From contig NZ_LUKD01000005.1 in NCBI RefSeq assembly GCF_001592745.1, forward strand, positions 372,001-436,000: a stretch of 64,000 nucleotides of DNA, read 5' to 3'. The stretch is from Bdellovibrio bacteriovorus. GTDB lineage: Bacteria; Bdellovibrionota; Bdellovibrionia; Bdellovibrionales; Bdellovibrionaceae. Shown piece after piece: positions 50,989 to 60,134 of the stretch. The first letter of the stretch is position 1. Each line of letters begins with the position of its first letter. The notes beneath the pieces were generated by a model. That model did no database searches, was not told the DNA's origin, and saw only the letters and a program-made list of their open reading frames with translations. A program made the translations under genes and the position numbers.

Positions 50989-52095
50989 TTAACTCATCTC
51001 AGGAAACAAACGTTTGCGCGCCGCTGTTCTCTGTCTTTCTTTGTACGCTTGATGCTCTGAGGGGCCTGATAAAATTCTTTCGTGAGCCGATTGATCCATG
51101 ATCTGCACTTCAAAAGGATAAAAGAAACTAAAAGCTTCTTGGCTCCCTTGGGGTTTAATATGAATCAATTTACGGGAAATGAATTTAATAAACTTATAAT
51201 CCGCACCGGAAAAGAAATTTTCTTTTCGCAGATACTGAACGTTATCACCCATCTCGGAGAGTTTTTGATCAAAAGCAGCTTGAATACTTTGCTCATCCAA
51301 AGTGTCCAACCGGTGAGAAAGATCGTCACACACTTCCATGAATACATTCACCGGATAAAGATTGTTAGAGCTTTGATCCGGCATGATGTGCGGAAAACTG
51401 ATCACATTTTCTTTCACCAAAAAACGTACGACTTGGAAAGTATCAAAAAGATTGCGCGTGATAAAACGTACACCCAGCTTATCAAAGATCTTCATCGCCA
51501 AAGCATCGGGTTTGGCCAAAAGTTTAATCACCGTGCTGGAAGAAGTTTTAAATGGTTTTACTTCAAAACCTAGAAGTTCAATAGGATCTAAGATGTGCTC
51601 ACCAGCCGTAGAACTTTGCAAAAAAGTCCGGTGAGTCGTGCCGTCATAGCGGATGCACTCTTGAAACGGCGAAAGAATTTGCGATTGGATTTCTTCAGAA
51701 AAAGAACTGAAGAGATCATTTTCTGCATGAACAAAAACGTGCATGCAGCGAAGAATCGCACAGGCCCAGCGTTGCAGTTGAACTTGTTCGGGGTCTTGTG
51801 AACTTGCGTAAATTAATAACTGGCGGATGTCCCCAAGCTGGCGGCGGTCTCTAAAAATTTCAGGAAGTTCTTTATCTTCAAAGCCCAGCTTTTCTAACAT
51901 CAGAACCAGGGCACGACGGTGGTAGTACCAAAGTTTTTCTAAGTCGTTTTCTTTGGTGAAATCGAATCCATAACTTAAAAGGAAAGACGTCGCGGCCTCG
52001 AGAGAATGAATATTGAGCCTAGGAATTTCGATGGCAGAATGACCACCGACAACCGAGTTCAGAATGGAAGAATCAAAGATGAAACGTTGAGGCAT
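50989..52095 (-). CDS. Protein with divergent RelA/SpoT-like motifs (TIGR04552-type unknown)
   Basis: 368 residues, no signal or membrane segment. It recalls a conserved deltaproteobacterial family of unknown function (TIGR04552-like). Three stretches echo the RelA/SpoT synthetase domain: DKLGVRFI (205-212, compare DxxGxRii), FEVQIMD (328-334, compare EVQIRT) and EHQAYKERQ (347-355, compare ExxHxxYK). The substrate-loop region reads MPDQSSNNLYP where synthetases have PKxNGYxSxH, so the Tyr is missing. Activity is uncertain: a divergent or dead alarmone enzyme or a nucleotide binder. It is coupled to plsC, one base apart. Confidence 0.6.
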   Translation of the reverse strand: MPQRFIFDSSILNSVVGGHSAIEIPRLNIHSLEAATSFLLSYGFDFTKENDLEKLWYYHRRALVLMLEKLGFEDKELPEIFRDRRQLGDIRQLLIYASSQDPEQVQLQRWACAILRCMHVFVHAENDLFSSFSEEIQSQILSPFQECIRYDGTTHRTFLQSSTAGEHILDPIELLGFEVKPFKTSSSTVIKLLAKPDALAMKIFDKLGVRFITRNLFDTFQVVRFLVKENVISFPHIMPDQSSNNLYPVNVFMEVCDDLSHRLDTLDEQSIQAAFDQKLSEMGDNVQYLRKENFFSGADYKFIKFISRKLIHIKPQGSQEAFSFFYPFEVQIMDQSAHERILSGPSEHQAYKERQRTAARKRLFPEMS

Positions 52096-52143
52096 TCCCC
52101 TATCTTCAAACTCGATAGGGGGTGAAGCAAGACGCAGCGCTTA

Positions 52144-52800
52144 TTATTGGATCAAAGCACACGTGTAGGCTTTGAACTGACCCAGAGTACCCGAAGCAGG
52201 AGAATATCCGTTTACCGCCGTACGATTTTGATATGTCACATTCCCTTGAGCAAGAGTGCCGTCGTATTGACCTTGGAACACGATATCACCGTAAGAGTCG
52301 CTAAACTTCACTGTGAATTGACGCGTATTGCGATTAATAGTTCCTGAAGCCGCCGCAGAAAACTCAACTTGGTAAGGCTGGATCACCTGGCCGTTATAAG
52401 ACTGACCCGCGTAGGAATCAAAGATCTTGATAAGAACAGTTGAAGAACCCGCCACTAAATTTCCCGAAGAATCAAATTTAAATGCACCGAAGAAATCAAT
52501 ACCAGTCTTATCATTGATATTGCCGCTGATAGTGCCCAGTGTTTGTGGATCCAAGGTAGCAGAGATAAAACTCTTTACTTGGGATTCAAAACTTCCTGAA
52601 TTGTAGTAATCATAGATCTTACCCACATTCATGGAGGCATTCCCGCAGCTATTCACCGCATTGGGCTGAGTGACCGCCGGTGTGTTTGAGCGGCCCGCAA
52701 CGCGTGTCGCGCTGGATTCCTTCTTCGCACAAGCTGATAAGGACAAAGCCACAAGGACCAAGATTCCCATCACTGATTTGTTAAAGAAAGATGTTTTCAT
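52144..52800 (-). CDS. Lipoprotein, unknown function
   Basis: 218 residues from ATG 52800, with GGAG upstream. The signal peptide ends in the lipobox LSAC, so the mature protein is acylated at Cys. The mature part has a low-complexity Ser/Asn/Thr/Pro N-terminus and a strand-rich C-terminal half (VLIKIFDSYAGQSYNGQVIQ, GQYDGTLAQGNVTYQNR). Cysteines at both ends could pair. No family recognised. Monocistronic. Confidence 0.85.
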   Translation of the reverse strand: MKTSFFNKSVMGILVLVALSLSACAKKESSATRVAGRSNTPAVTQPNAVNSCGNASMNVGKIYDYYNSGSFESQVKSFISATLDPQTLGTISGNINDKTGIDFFGAFKFDSSGNLVAGSSTVLIKIFDSYAGQSYNGQVIQPYQVEFSAAASGTINRNTRQFTVKFSDSYGDIVFQGQYDGTLAQGNVTYQNRTAVNGYSPASGTLGQFKAYTCALIQ

Positions 52801-52889
52801 AAAAGCCTCCATGCCAATCATAGAGGCAAGAGGCGGACCATCAAAAATGCAATATATTGGATTTGAGAGGGAAAACCCGTCTCACCCTG

Positions 52890-52915
52890 AAACATCCCTC
52901 CTTCGAGGGACGTTT
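52890..52915. terminator. Hairpin, possible weak terminator
   Basis: AAACATCCCTC (52890-52900) pairs with GAGGGACGTTT (52905-52915) around CTTC, with one G-U or A-C imperfection. A short T run follows on the plus strand. It lies downstream of the 894-codon metallopeptidase frame, between two same-strand genes. Confidence 0.45.
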
Positions 52916-52950
52916 TAAGTGCTCGGGTGTTTAATATTTGAACAGCGCTT

Positions 52951-55614
52951 TTAACGTAATTTATCGAAGGCCAAGAGCACATTGATTTCCGCTGTCAGCC
53001 ATAAAGAACCCGCAGAATCGACCAGGCCTTGATTCAGAAGCTGCGCCGGTAGCTCCGCCGGCTTTTTTATAGAAGCCAAATCAAAGCTTGGATCCACTTC
53101 TTTCAAAACGGCATTCACTTTGTTGTACTGCTCGCTACGAATCAGAGCTTTCTTCATTTCAACTTCAAAGCGCAAACCACGAGACGAAACCAAGTTCATC
53201 CATTTCGTACGCTCTTCCGCCGTTAGATAACTGCGCGCGACTTTAACTTCTTTAGTAAGCCCTTGTCCCACTCTTAAAATCGTCTCACCGTTTTCTACAG
53301 CCGTAAGATCCAAGTAAAGTGCTGCCAGGATATCGGCATCTTGTTCTTTAATGATATTGCGTGGAAGAACCTGACTGACGATCGTAAGAGCCCCTTTGGC
53401 GTCGGTTTCGCTTTCATCGACTTTAGGCAGAAGAGCGGAAAGACCCGAAGCCAATGCCTTTTTATTCACCAACGAAAGCTGGTGGAAGAAAGAAAGAATG
53501 CGATTTTGTTGAAAACTCGTCAGCGTGTACTCACGTCCACCCAATGTTTTACCTTGAGCAAAGTAAGGACTATTCGCAAGCTCAGTGATTTGTCTTTCAA
53601 TAAAGTCTTTAGCAATGCTGCCGTCAGAGTTTCTCCAAAGATCATTAAGCACAGCCGCGTATCCACCGGCTTCTGCCAAAGAGCGTGTGCGCTCACGACC
53701 TAAAGCATCGTCCATTCCCACTTTGGAATAATGGATCTGACCTGACTTTACGTTTTCAATTGAAGCAAACTGTGGCGATGGGACAGAGTTGACTGTTTTA
53801 TCTAAAAGAACCTGATTAATAAACTTCAATGTATCAAGATTGACCTTCCCCCACTTCACCGTGTCTTGAAGAACCACGTCGATGTCGTTAACGACCGTCG
53901 GTTGATCTGCGGGGTACAGACGGCCAATGATGGAGGCAAAAAGAACTTTAATGAAACGTTCTTTTTCATATTTCGTATCCAAGTACTTGCGAAGAAGCGG
54001 ATTGTTTCCGGCATCGAAGCGCTCGCAGCCATAAATCTGCAAAGCTTGGCTTGAAGCTAAAGCGATATCGTCATCCGTGCAGTAGCGAGAGATCTTTTCG
54101 TCTAATGCCGCATGGTCCGCCGAGTAAGCCCAATCCATCGCCATCTTATCATAGGAAAGAGGCGCATATTTGATTCTGGCTGCCATCAAGACGTCATCAA
54201 TACCGCTGACATAATCCATGATACTTGTCGACGTTTCCAAACCTTGGTGGTTTGGATCTTGAAGATAGTTTTTCGCCGCAGCTTCAATATCTTTTGTAGA
54301 CACCTTCGCAGAGAAGGATCCCGCAAAGTTATGACGAAGTCCCAAAGCATGTCCTAGTTCGTGAGCCACAGTGGCGCGCACGCTGTCTTGAGCTAAGCGC
54401 AGTCTTTGAGAGTCATTGGCCTCTTTCGCGATCACATCCAATGCAGCTAGATTTTGGGTAAGGTCACAAGAAACGGCGCCGGGTGCGACTGGAGTGTCAT
54501 TATTGAGATGAACTAAATCACCAGAGCCGACTTTCGTGAAAACGGACGGCATAAATACTTGAGCTCTTAAGACTTCACCCGTCAGAGGATCCGATTGGCC
54601 AATAGCGTAAGCCGCGCCTGAATCTTCCCAAGGAATCCAGCGCACCATGATGCTGCGATCTTCGGGGCCCGCTTGAGGATCTACATTTGTTTTTACCGCA
54701 ATAACGTCGCGGCCAAAAACTTTATTCCAATAAAGAGCGCCTTCTTTTACGGCCTCCAAATATTGAGCGGGGACCGCATCAGAAATACGAACGACAATCG
54801 GGCCTTTTTTCGGAGACAAATCCCACTTTGTGATCAAATTGATGATGTCTTTGCTGTGCTCTTTCTTACCTAGTTTCGTCACGAAGAAGCCGACACGTCG
54901 GCTTTTGTCATACTCTTTCGGGCGGAAATCCGGAGTCAGATTATAAGCGCGAATTTGTACATTCATCGCCACCGTCTCTTCACGATTTTCCACTGTTGAA
55001 GTATTGCGGTCAGGTCCCGATTTAACTAAATCAGAACGAATCTTGATGATTTGTTCTAGCTCGATATTCTTTTCATCAAACTTAATACCGCGAACGAACG
55101 AGTCTTCAACCACCAAAGAAGGCAAAGAACTTTCCGTCAGGTCATCACTATTTCCACGAGGAATATCCGTGTCATAGGAACGTTGCTGAACAAAGGTTTT
55201 TAAACCTTGTCCCCAGTCGAAAGTAATCGCATCGGCATCTTCAGAAACAACCTCGAAAGTCTGGATCAGGTTCACGGTTTGGATTTCTTTGTAGATGCTA
55301 TTGTAGTTTTGGGCGAGCAAAGCAATGCGGCCGCCCGATTTGTCAAATGTGACAACCTGTGGTTTTAAGTCATACCATTGCGGCGTGGAACCTGAAGTTT
55401 TGCCTGAAGAGATTAAAAGAAAGACTTTCCCTAAAGACGACTTCTGGATCGTGATGCAGGACTTATTAGCACACACGTCAGCGGTGTTACTCGTAAACGA
55501 CTCGAGCATGTTGTTGGGAGCCTGTTTTTCAACGACAGTTTCTTTAGTACACGCTGATAGTAACAAAGAGGAAAGTGCAATGCTGAGAAGCCCGATGCGC
55601 TGATTCGAATTCAT
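52951..55614 (-). CDS. Lipoprotein zinc metallopeptidase (metzincin-type)
   Basis: 887 residues from ATG 55614. The lipobox LSAC gives an acylated, envelope-anchored protein. The zinc motif HELGHALGLRHNF (His418, Glu419, His422, His428) is the full metzincin form HExxHxxGxxH. Upstream, SDAVPAQYLEAVKEGALYWNKVFG and IMVRWIPW match the layout of large DUF4953/DUF5117-type zinc peptidases. The C-terminal 400 residues are helical. Substrate unknown; prey-protein degradation is plausible for this organism but not shown. The transcript is separate from its neighbours. Confidence 0.88.
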   Translation of the reverse strand: MNSNQRIGLLSIALSSLLLSACTKETVVEKQAPNNMLESFTSNTADVCANKSCITIQKSSLGKVFLLISSGKTSGSTPQWYDLKPQVVTFDKSGGRIALLAQNYNSIYKEIQTVNLIQTFEVVSEDADAITFDWGQGLKTFVQQRSYDTDIPRGNSDDLTESSLPSLVVEDSFVRGIKFDEKNIELEQIIKIRSDLVKSGPDRNTSTVENREETVAMNVQIRAYNLTPDFRPKEYDKSRRVGFFVTKLGKKEHSKDIINLITKWDLSPKKGPIVVRISDAVPAQYLEAVKEGALYWNKVFGRDVIAVKTNVDPQAGPEDRSIMVRWIPWEDSGAAYAIGQSDPLTGEVLRAQVFMPSVFTKVGSGDLVHLNNDTPVAPGAVSCDLTQNLAALDVIAKEANDSQRLRLAQDSVRATVAHELGHALGLRHNFAGSFSAKVSTKDIEAAAKNYLQDPNHQGLETSTSIMDYVSGIDDVLMAARIKYAPLSYDKMAMDWAYSADHAALDEKISRYCTDDDIALASSQALQIYGCERFDAGNNPLLRKYLDTKYEKERFIKVLFASIIGRLYPADQPTVVNDIDVVLQDTVKWGKVNLDTLKFINQVLLDKTVNSVPSPQFASIENVKSGQIHYSKVGMDDALGRERTRSLAEAGGYAAVLNDLWRNSDGSIAKDFIERQITELANSPYFAQGKTLGGREYTLTSFQQNRILSFFHQLSLVNKKALASGLSALLPKVDESETDAKGALTIVSQVLPRNIIKEQDADILAALYLDLTAVENGETILRVGQGLTKEVKVARSYLTAEERTKWMNLVSSRGLRFEVEMKKALIRSEQYNKVNAVLKEVDPSFDLASIKKPAELPAQLLNQGLVDSAGSLWLTAEINVLLAFDKLR

Positions 55615-55744
55615 GTAGGAACCCCCAAAAACCAATATTCAAGAGACACTTATGCCAAAGAAACCCCGAGGGCAAAAGATGTCTGAAAAAAAGTATGAAA
55701 TGTTGATAAGGTTGACAGGTTTGCGCCGTCCTAAAGCGCTTATA

Positions 55745-55812
55745 AGCCAATTGAGGTCGTCCTAACCTCATTGGCTGTATTTCAGCATCGGACCTTGAGG
55801 CCTTTCGAGGCC
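55745..55812 (+). promoter_or_regulatory. Two hairpins in the leader of the CPXCG gene
   Basis: AGCCAATTGAGGT (55745-55757) pairs with ACCTCATTGGCT (55765-55776) with one bulged T. GGCCTttcgAGGCC forms a second hairpin at 55799-55812, just before the gene at 55848. They lie in the divergent promoter region. An attenuator, protein site or RNA element is possible. The second could be a terminator but no strong T run follows. Confidence 0.5.
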
Positions 55813-55847
55813 CTTTAGACAATAAAGACGTAACTTAAGAGGTCCTT

Positions 55848-56063
55848 ATGGAATGCAAAATACAATGCCCCTATTGCCGGGAAAAGTTCTCTATTCAAGT
55901 CTTTCGAGAGGACGGTGAAGACCAGGAATTCATTTGGGATTGCGAGATTTGTTGCCGCCCGATTGATATTCATGCGTTTTGGGATGAAGATCGTGATCGA
56001 TTTAGACTGATGGTAGGACAAGGCGGCGATTTCGATGAAATGCGAATTGACCCGATTTTTTGA
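55848..56063 (+). CDS. CPXCG cysteine-rich protein
   Basis: 71 residues. CPYC at residues 7-10 and WDCEICCRPIDIHAFW match the CPXCG family (two metal-binding Cys pairs), whose function is unknown. GAGG about eight bases before the ATG supports the start. It is followed by the GNAT gene 12 bases later, and these two plus the FAD oxidoreductase seem co-transcribed. Confidence 0.9.
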   Translation: MECKIQCPYCREKFSIQVFREDGEDQEFIWDCEICCRPIDIHAFWDEDRDRFRLMVGQGGDFDEMRIDPIF

Positions 56064-56075
56064 ATATGTCTTTAT

Positions 56076-56633
56076 GTGTCTATGCACATTCGTCCTTTAG
56101 AACTTCGTGATTTGCCGGCTGTTAAAGCCTTCACCGATGCCAGCATCGGTCTAAACTACTTCACTTTAAAAGAGCTGGAAGAGTGTTATCAGAAATCTTT
56201 TTCTGGCGACGTGATGTGTTCTTTTGTTTTAGCCAATTCACAAGATGAAATATTTGGTTTGCGATTAGCCTATCCTCCGGGCTCTTGGAGCAAAGGAAAA
56301 GGCAAAAAACTGCGTTCGGATCTTTGGAAAGTGCCGTTAGAAAAAGTCGGATATTTTCAAAGTCTCTTTTTGTCGGAAGCAGTTCAGGGTGAAGGTTGGG
56401 GACCAAAATTATCAGATTCGTCCATCCAACAATTCAAACAGCTTGGAACAAAAGCCATTGTTACTCACGCTTGGAAGGAATCCCCGAACAACTCTTCGAT
56501 TCGCTATTTGACTAAGTTTGGTTTTGAAAGTGTTGCGACTCATCCTGAATATTGGATTGATGTAGACTATGAATGCGTGCGTGACGGAAAACCCTGCCGA
56601 TGCACGGCAGAAGAAATGATTAAATATCTGTAG
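56076..56633 (+). CDS. GNAT-family N-acetyltransferase
   Basis: 185 residues. The acetyl-CoA-binding pattern VQGEGWGPKLSDSSIQQF (Q/R-x-x-G-x-G/A) is at about 105-122, followed by HAWKESPNNSSIRYLTKFGFESVATHPEYW, a motif B-like end. The C-terminus carries a Cys-containing KPCRCTAEEM. Substrate unknown. Seven bases later comes the amine/amino-acid oxidase gene, so an amino compound may be the acceptor, but that is a guess. Confidence 0.85.
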   Translation: MSMHIRPLELRDLPAVKAFTDASIGLNYFTLKELEECYQKSFSGDVMCSFVLANSQDEIFGLRLAYPPGSWSKGKGKKLRSDLWKVPLEKVGYFQSLFLSEAVQGEGWGPKLSDSSIQQFKQLGTKAIVTHAWKESPNNSSIRYLTKFGFESVATHPEYWIDVDYECVRDGKPCRCTAEEMIKYL

Positions 56634-56639
56634 GTCTTT

Positions 56640-57812
56640 ATGAGTATTTCTTATTGGCTTGATTCAGCAACTTCTTCATCTCCTTCCGCAAAAGTCTATG
56701 ACTTTGTGATCGTTGGCGCCGGCATTGCGGGACTCTCTACCGCCTATTGGCTGCAAAAAGAAAATCCCACCGCTCGCATTGCGATCATTGAAAAACACCG
56801 CTTGGGATTTGGCGCTTCAGGAAGAAACGCAGGATTTGTGACTTGCGGATCCACCGAGCACTTTATCAAACTCAATGAACAATTTGGTTTACAGAAAGCC
56901 ACAGAGATCTGGAAGTTTTCTGAAGACAATCGCAAACTTCTTTTAGAGCACATTATTGAAGACAAAGCCGATGAACTGGATTTCCGTCACACGGGTTCTT
57001 GCACGGTCGCTCCAAGTTCAGAACATTGGCTGAAATACAGAATGACAGCAAAACTGATGCAGTCCGCTGGCATTGATGTTCATGAAATCGGGCCTACTGA
57101 TTTAGAAAAAGATTTCGGCGTCACCGGTTTTGAAGGCGGCATTCAATATACAGGTGATGGATACATTCATCCGGTCAAACTTCTGCAGCGTCTTCGAAAT
57201 AAAATCAAAGCCGATATTCACGAAGGCACGGAAGTGTTTTCGGTAAAAGACAAAGGTACAACCCAAGTCTTACGCACAGACCATGGGGATTTTGAAGCTC
57301 CCCGAGTGATCTTCACCTTGAACGCTTATTTGCCTTTAGTTTTAAAGAACTTTGAATCCTTGATTAAGCCCGGTCGTGGGCAAATTCTGGTCACTGAGCC
57401 CTTGCCAGCGTTTGTACGAGGGCCTTGTTATCTGACGAAGCATCTCTGTTACTTCCGTCAACTGCCGACGGGACACTTGCTGATTGGCGGCTTCAGAAAT
57501 TTAGCCATTGATGTAGAGAATACTTATTCAGATGAAACTACATCTTTAATTCAGACGGCTCTTTTTGATTTCGTAAAGAGCCACTTCAAATACGGGAAAG
57601 AAGCGAAGATCGCCTACCAATGGTCCGGCATTATGGGCTTCTCTCCGGATGGCCAAATGATTCTAGGAGCCCTTCCAGAAAACAAAAACATCCACATCAT
57701 GGCCGGCTGCTCAGGCCACGGCATGGGCCTAAGCTTCAACGCCGCAAAAACCCTCGTGGCCGGCATGCACGGAACCGAAATCCCAAGCCATCTATCAATC
57801 TCCCGCTTCTAG
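56640..57812 (+). CDS. FAD-dependent amino acid/amine oxidoreductase (DAO family)
   Basis: 390 residues. The dinucleotide-binding VIVGAGIAGLSTAYWLQKENP is at about 21-45, the DAO pattern GFGASGRNAGFVTCG follows, and the C-terminal SPDGQMILGALPENKNIHIMAGCSGHGMGLSFNAAKTL is typical. It resembles glycine oxidase or gamma-glutamylputrescine oxidase (PuuB), but substrate cannot be set. Last gene of the CPXCG-GNAT-oxidase group; a 70-base palindrome starts two bases after its stop. Confidence 0.88.
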   Translation: MSISYWLDSATSSSPSAKVYDFVIVGAGIAGLSTAYWLQKENPTARIAIIEKHRLGFGASGRNAGFVTCGSTEHFIKLNEQFGLQKATEIWKFSEDNRKLLLEHIIEDKADELDFRHTGSCTVAPSSEHWLKYRMTAKLMQSAGIDVHEIGPTDLEKDFGVTGFEGGIQYTGDGYIHPVKLLQRLRNKIKADIHEGTEVFSVKDKGTTQVLRTDHGDFEAPRVIFTLNAYLPLVLKNFESLIKPGRGQILVTEPLPAFVRGPCYLTKHLCYFRQLPTGHLLIGGFRNLAIDVENTYSDETTSLIQTALFDFVKSHFKYGKEAKIAYQWSGIMGFSPDGQMILGALPENKNIHIMAGCSGHGMGLSFNAAKTLVAGMHGTEIPSHLSISRF

Positions 57813-57814
57813 AG

Positions 57815-57884
57815 GTGCCTGCTTCTTTTTTGGGTCTACAGCGCATCAATTGATGCAGCGTAGACCCAAAAAAGAAGCAGGCAC
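57815..57884. repeat. 70-base near-perfect palindrome B
   Basis: Arms 57815-57839 and 57860-57884 are perfect 25-base inverted copies. Inside, a three-base internal loop is followed by a further perfect GCATCAA/TTGATGC stem (57843-57849 with 57850-57856). It is therefore one hairpin with a single internal loop and no free end loop. It begins two bases after the oxidoreductase stop and precedes an ordinary terminator. Confidence 0.92.
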
Positions 57885-57890
57885 TCCAAA

Positions 57891-57921
57891 AAAAAGCCCA
57901 GCGTTTTTAGCTGGGCTTTTT
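57891..57921. terminator. Bidirectional terminator
   Basis: AAGCCCAGC (57894-57902) pairs with GCTGGGCTT (57910-57918) and is flanked by A and T runs. It serves the oxidoreductase transcript and the convergent fadJ transcript. Confidence 0.9.
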
Positions 57922-57980
57922 CTTACATGGGCCAGTTGGAAATACTCCCCTGGCGCCTTTTCTGGTTTTCTAAACTTTTC

Positions 57981-60134
57981 TTAGTTATAGAACTTGCGGT
58001 TTGATTTTGCCATGTTCGTTAATGGAACGGATGGTTTCAAACGGCCGGCTTTACGAGTGGATGCGTACATCGCTAATTGATCGGCGACGTATTGAGTTCC
58101 TACGGTGTCTGTGTACTTCAGAAGACCGCCGCGGAATGGAGGGAAGCCTGTTCCCATGATCATCGCAAGGTCGACTTCGTGAGGAGTTTCAACGATGCGG
58201 TCTTCAACCAAAGCCAAAGAACACTCGTTCACCATTGCAAACACGCCGCGCTCGATGCACTCTTTTGAGTCATATGGATTTGTTGGCTGACCCAATCCCA
58301 AAGCCGCATAGATGCTTTGGTCGACGTCGCCACGTTTTCCGTCTTCAGAATAGTGATAGAAGCCTTTGCCATTCTTACGACCCAAACGACCGGATTTTTC
58401 AAGAGCTTCCATGCAAGGAGCCATCTCGATGCGCTCACCAAAAGCTTTTTTGAAAATCTTAAGAACCTTGATACACACATCAAGACCGACTTCGTCCATC
58501 AACTCAAACGGTCCCATCGGCATACCGAATTCTTTAACGTAAGCCTTATCAACCACTTCAATGCTCATACCTTCTTGCATTAAGAAAGCCGCTTCAGCCA
58601 TATACGGAAGAAGAAGACGATTCACTAAAAAACCGGGACCGTCTTTAACCACAACCGGCATTTTTCCCATCTTCTTAGTCAATTCAAAGATTGTCGCAAT
58701 AGTTTCATCCGAAGTTTTTTCACCGCGAATAACTTCTACTAAAGGCATTTTGTTCACCGGATTGAAGAAGTGCATACCCGCAAAGTACTCGGGACGAGGA
58801 TGACCCTTAGACATCTCTGTCACTGACAACGAACTTGTATTCGTCGCGATAATCGCATCCGGGCGCATTTGACCCGCGCACTCACCGATCACTTTTTGTT
58901 TAATCCCCATGTCTTCAACAATAGCTTCGACAACAACATCCAGATTTTTAAATCCAGAATAATCCGTTGTCACAGACACCATGTCCATTTTTTGTTGGTA
59001 CTGATACTTATCAATGGATTTACGTTTAAGAAGCTTCATCCAAAGATCCGAAGCATGCTTAAGACCTTTACCCAAAGCATCGGTATTTAAGTCCTTCATA
59101 CGAACTTGAACACCTTTATCTGCAGCGACGTAAGCGATACCACCACCCATTGTGCCGGCACCAAGAATACCCATGCCTTTCACTTCGCGTGGTTTTACAT
59201 CGACGCCTGGAACACCGTTTTGTTTTTTAACCATTTCGGTCAAATAGAAAACGTGGATCAAGTTTTTAGAAATATCTGTAATACCCAATTCACAGAAGCC
59301 TTCACGCTCAATGCGCATACCGGCTTCACGGTCACTCATACCGTAAGTTTTTTGAATCACTTCCAAAGCCTTCAAAGGAGCTGGATAGTGACCCTTTGTC
59401 GCCTTTAAAACACCCTCACGAGCTTTTTTGAAAACGATGCCGCGACCCAAAGCGCCCTCAAGAACTTTGTTCACCGCACCTTGAGGCTGGAATTTCTTAC
59501 GACGTTTTTTCGCGCCGTTAGAGATAATTTCTTTCGCCCATTTGACAGCTTGTTCATCCAAAAGATTGGGATGAACGACTTTATCAACCAGACCTGACTT
59601 CAAAGCTTTTTTAGAGTTCACAGATTTACCAGCTAAGATAATATCCAAAGCCGCCTGCAAACCAATCACGCGAGGCATACGTTGCGTACCACCAAACCCC
59701 GGCAAGATACCCAACTGAATTTCAGGAAGACCAATTTTCGTAGAGGAATCATCAGAAGCGATACGATAATCACAAGAAAGAATGAATTCACAACCTCCAC
59801 CCATGCAAGCACCATGGATAGCCGCCATCGTCGGCATTGGAAGATCTTCCACCATATTCATGATGTCCTGACCACCCTTCACCGCCGCCTCAAACTGATC
59901 TTTCGTCGTCATGCTTTTGATTTCTTCAATATCAGCACCCGCAATAAAAATTTTAGGCTTCGCTGACTTAAAGATGACCGCTTTGTAAGAAGACTTCTTA
60001 AGCTCTTCAAGAACTTCCTTAAGTCTCATCATAACCGGAGTAGAAAACTTATTAACCTTCTCCCCAACCAAATCAAAAACAACAACCGCAATCTCACCCT
60101 GAGGAACGATCTTAATACTCTCTTGAATAGACAT
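57981..60134 (-). CDS. fadJ: Fatty-acid oxidation complex alpha subunit (FadJ/FadB-type)
   Basis: 717 residues joining enoyl-CoA hydratase (IHGACMGGGCEFILSCDYRIAS, with catalytic Glu also in GLPEIQLGILPGFGGTQRM) and 3-hydroxyacyl-CoA dehydrogenase (NAD motif GILGAGTMGGGIAYVAADKG at about 320, catalytic His in GMHFFNPVNKMPLVEVIRGE). It performs two beta-oxidation steps and pairs with FadI in a heterotetramer. The length fits FadJ (714). It is downstream of fadI with a 305-base gap that contains a large inverted repeat, unusual for an operon of two partner subunits. Confidence 0.95.
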   Translation of the reverse strand: MSIQESIKIVPQGEIAVVVFDLVGEKVNKFSTPVMMRLKEVLEELKKSSYKAVIFKSAKPKIFIAGADIEEIKSMTTKDQFEAAVKGGQDIMNMVEDLPMPTMAAIHGACMGGGCEFILSCDYRIASDDSSTKIGLPEIQLGILPGFGGTQRMPRVIGLQAALDIILAGKSVNSKKALKSGLVDKVVHPNLLDEQAVKWAKEIISNGAKKRRKKFQPQGAVNKVLEGALGRGIVFKKAREGVLKATKGHYPAPLKALEVIQKTYGMSDREAGMRIEREGFCELGITDISKNLIHVFYLTEMVKKQNGVPGVDVKPREVKGMGILGAGTMGGGIAYVAADKGVQVRMKDLNTDALGKGLKHASDLWMKLLKRKSIDKYQYQQKMDMVSVTTDYSGFKNLDVVVEAIVEDMGIKQKVIGECAGQMRPDAIIATNTSSLSVTEMSKGHPRPEYFAGMHFFNPVNKMPLVEVIRGEKTSDETIATIFELTKKMGKMPVVVKDGPGFLVNRLLLPYMAEAAFLMQEGMSIEVVDKAYVKEFGMPMGPFELMDEVGLDVCIKVLKIFKKAFGERIEMAPCMEALEKSGRLGRKNGKGFYHYSEDGKRGDVDQSIYAALGLGQPTNPYDSKECIERGVFAMVNECSLALVEDRIVETPHEVDLAMIMGTGFPPFRGGLLKYTDTVGTQYVADQLAMYASTRKAGRLKPSVPLTNMAKSNRKFYN

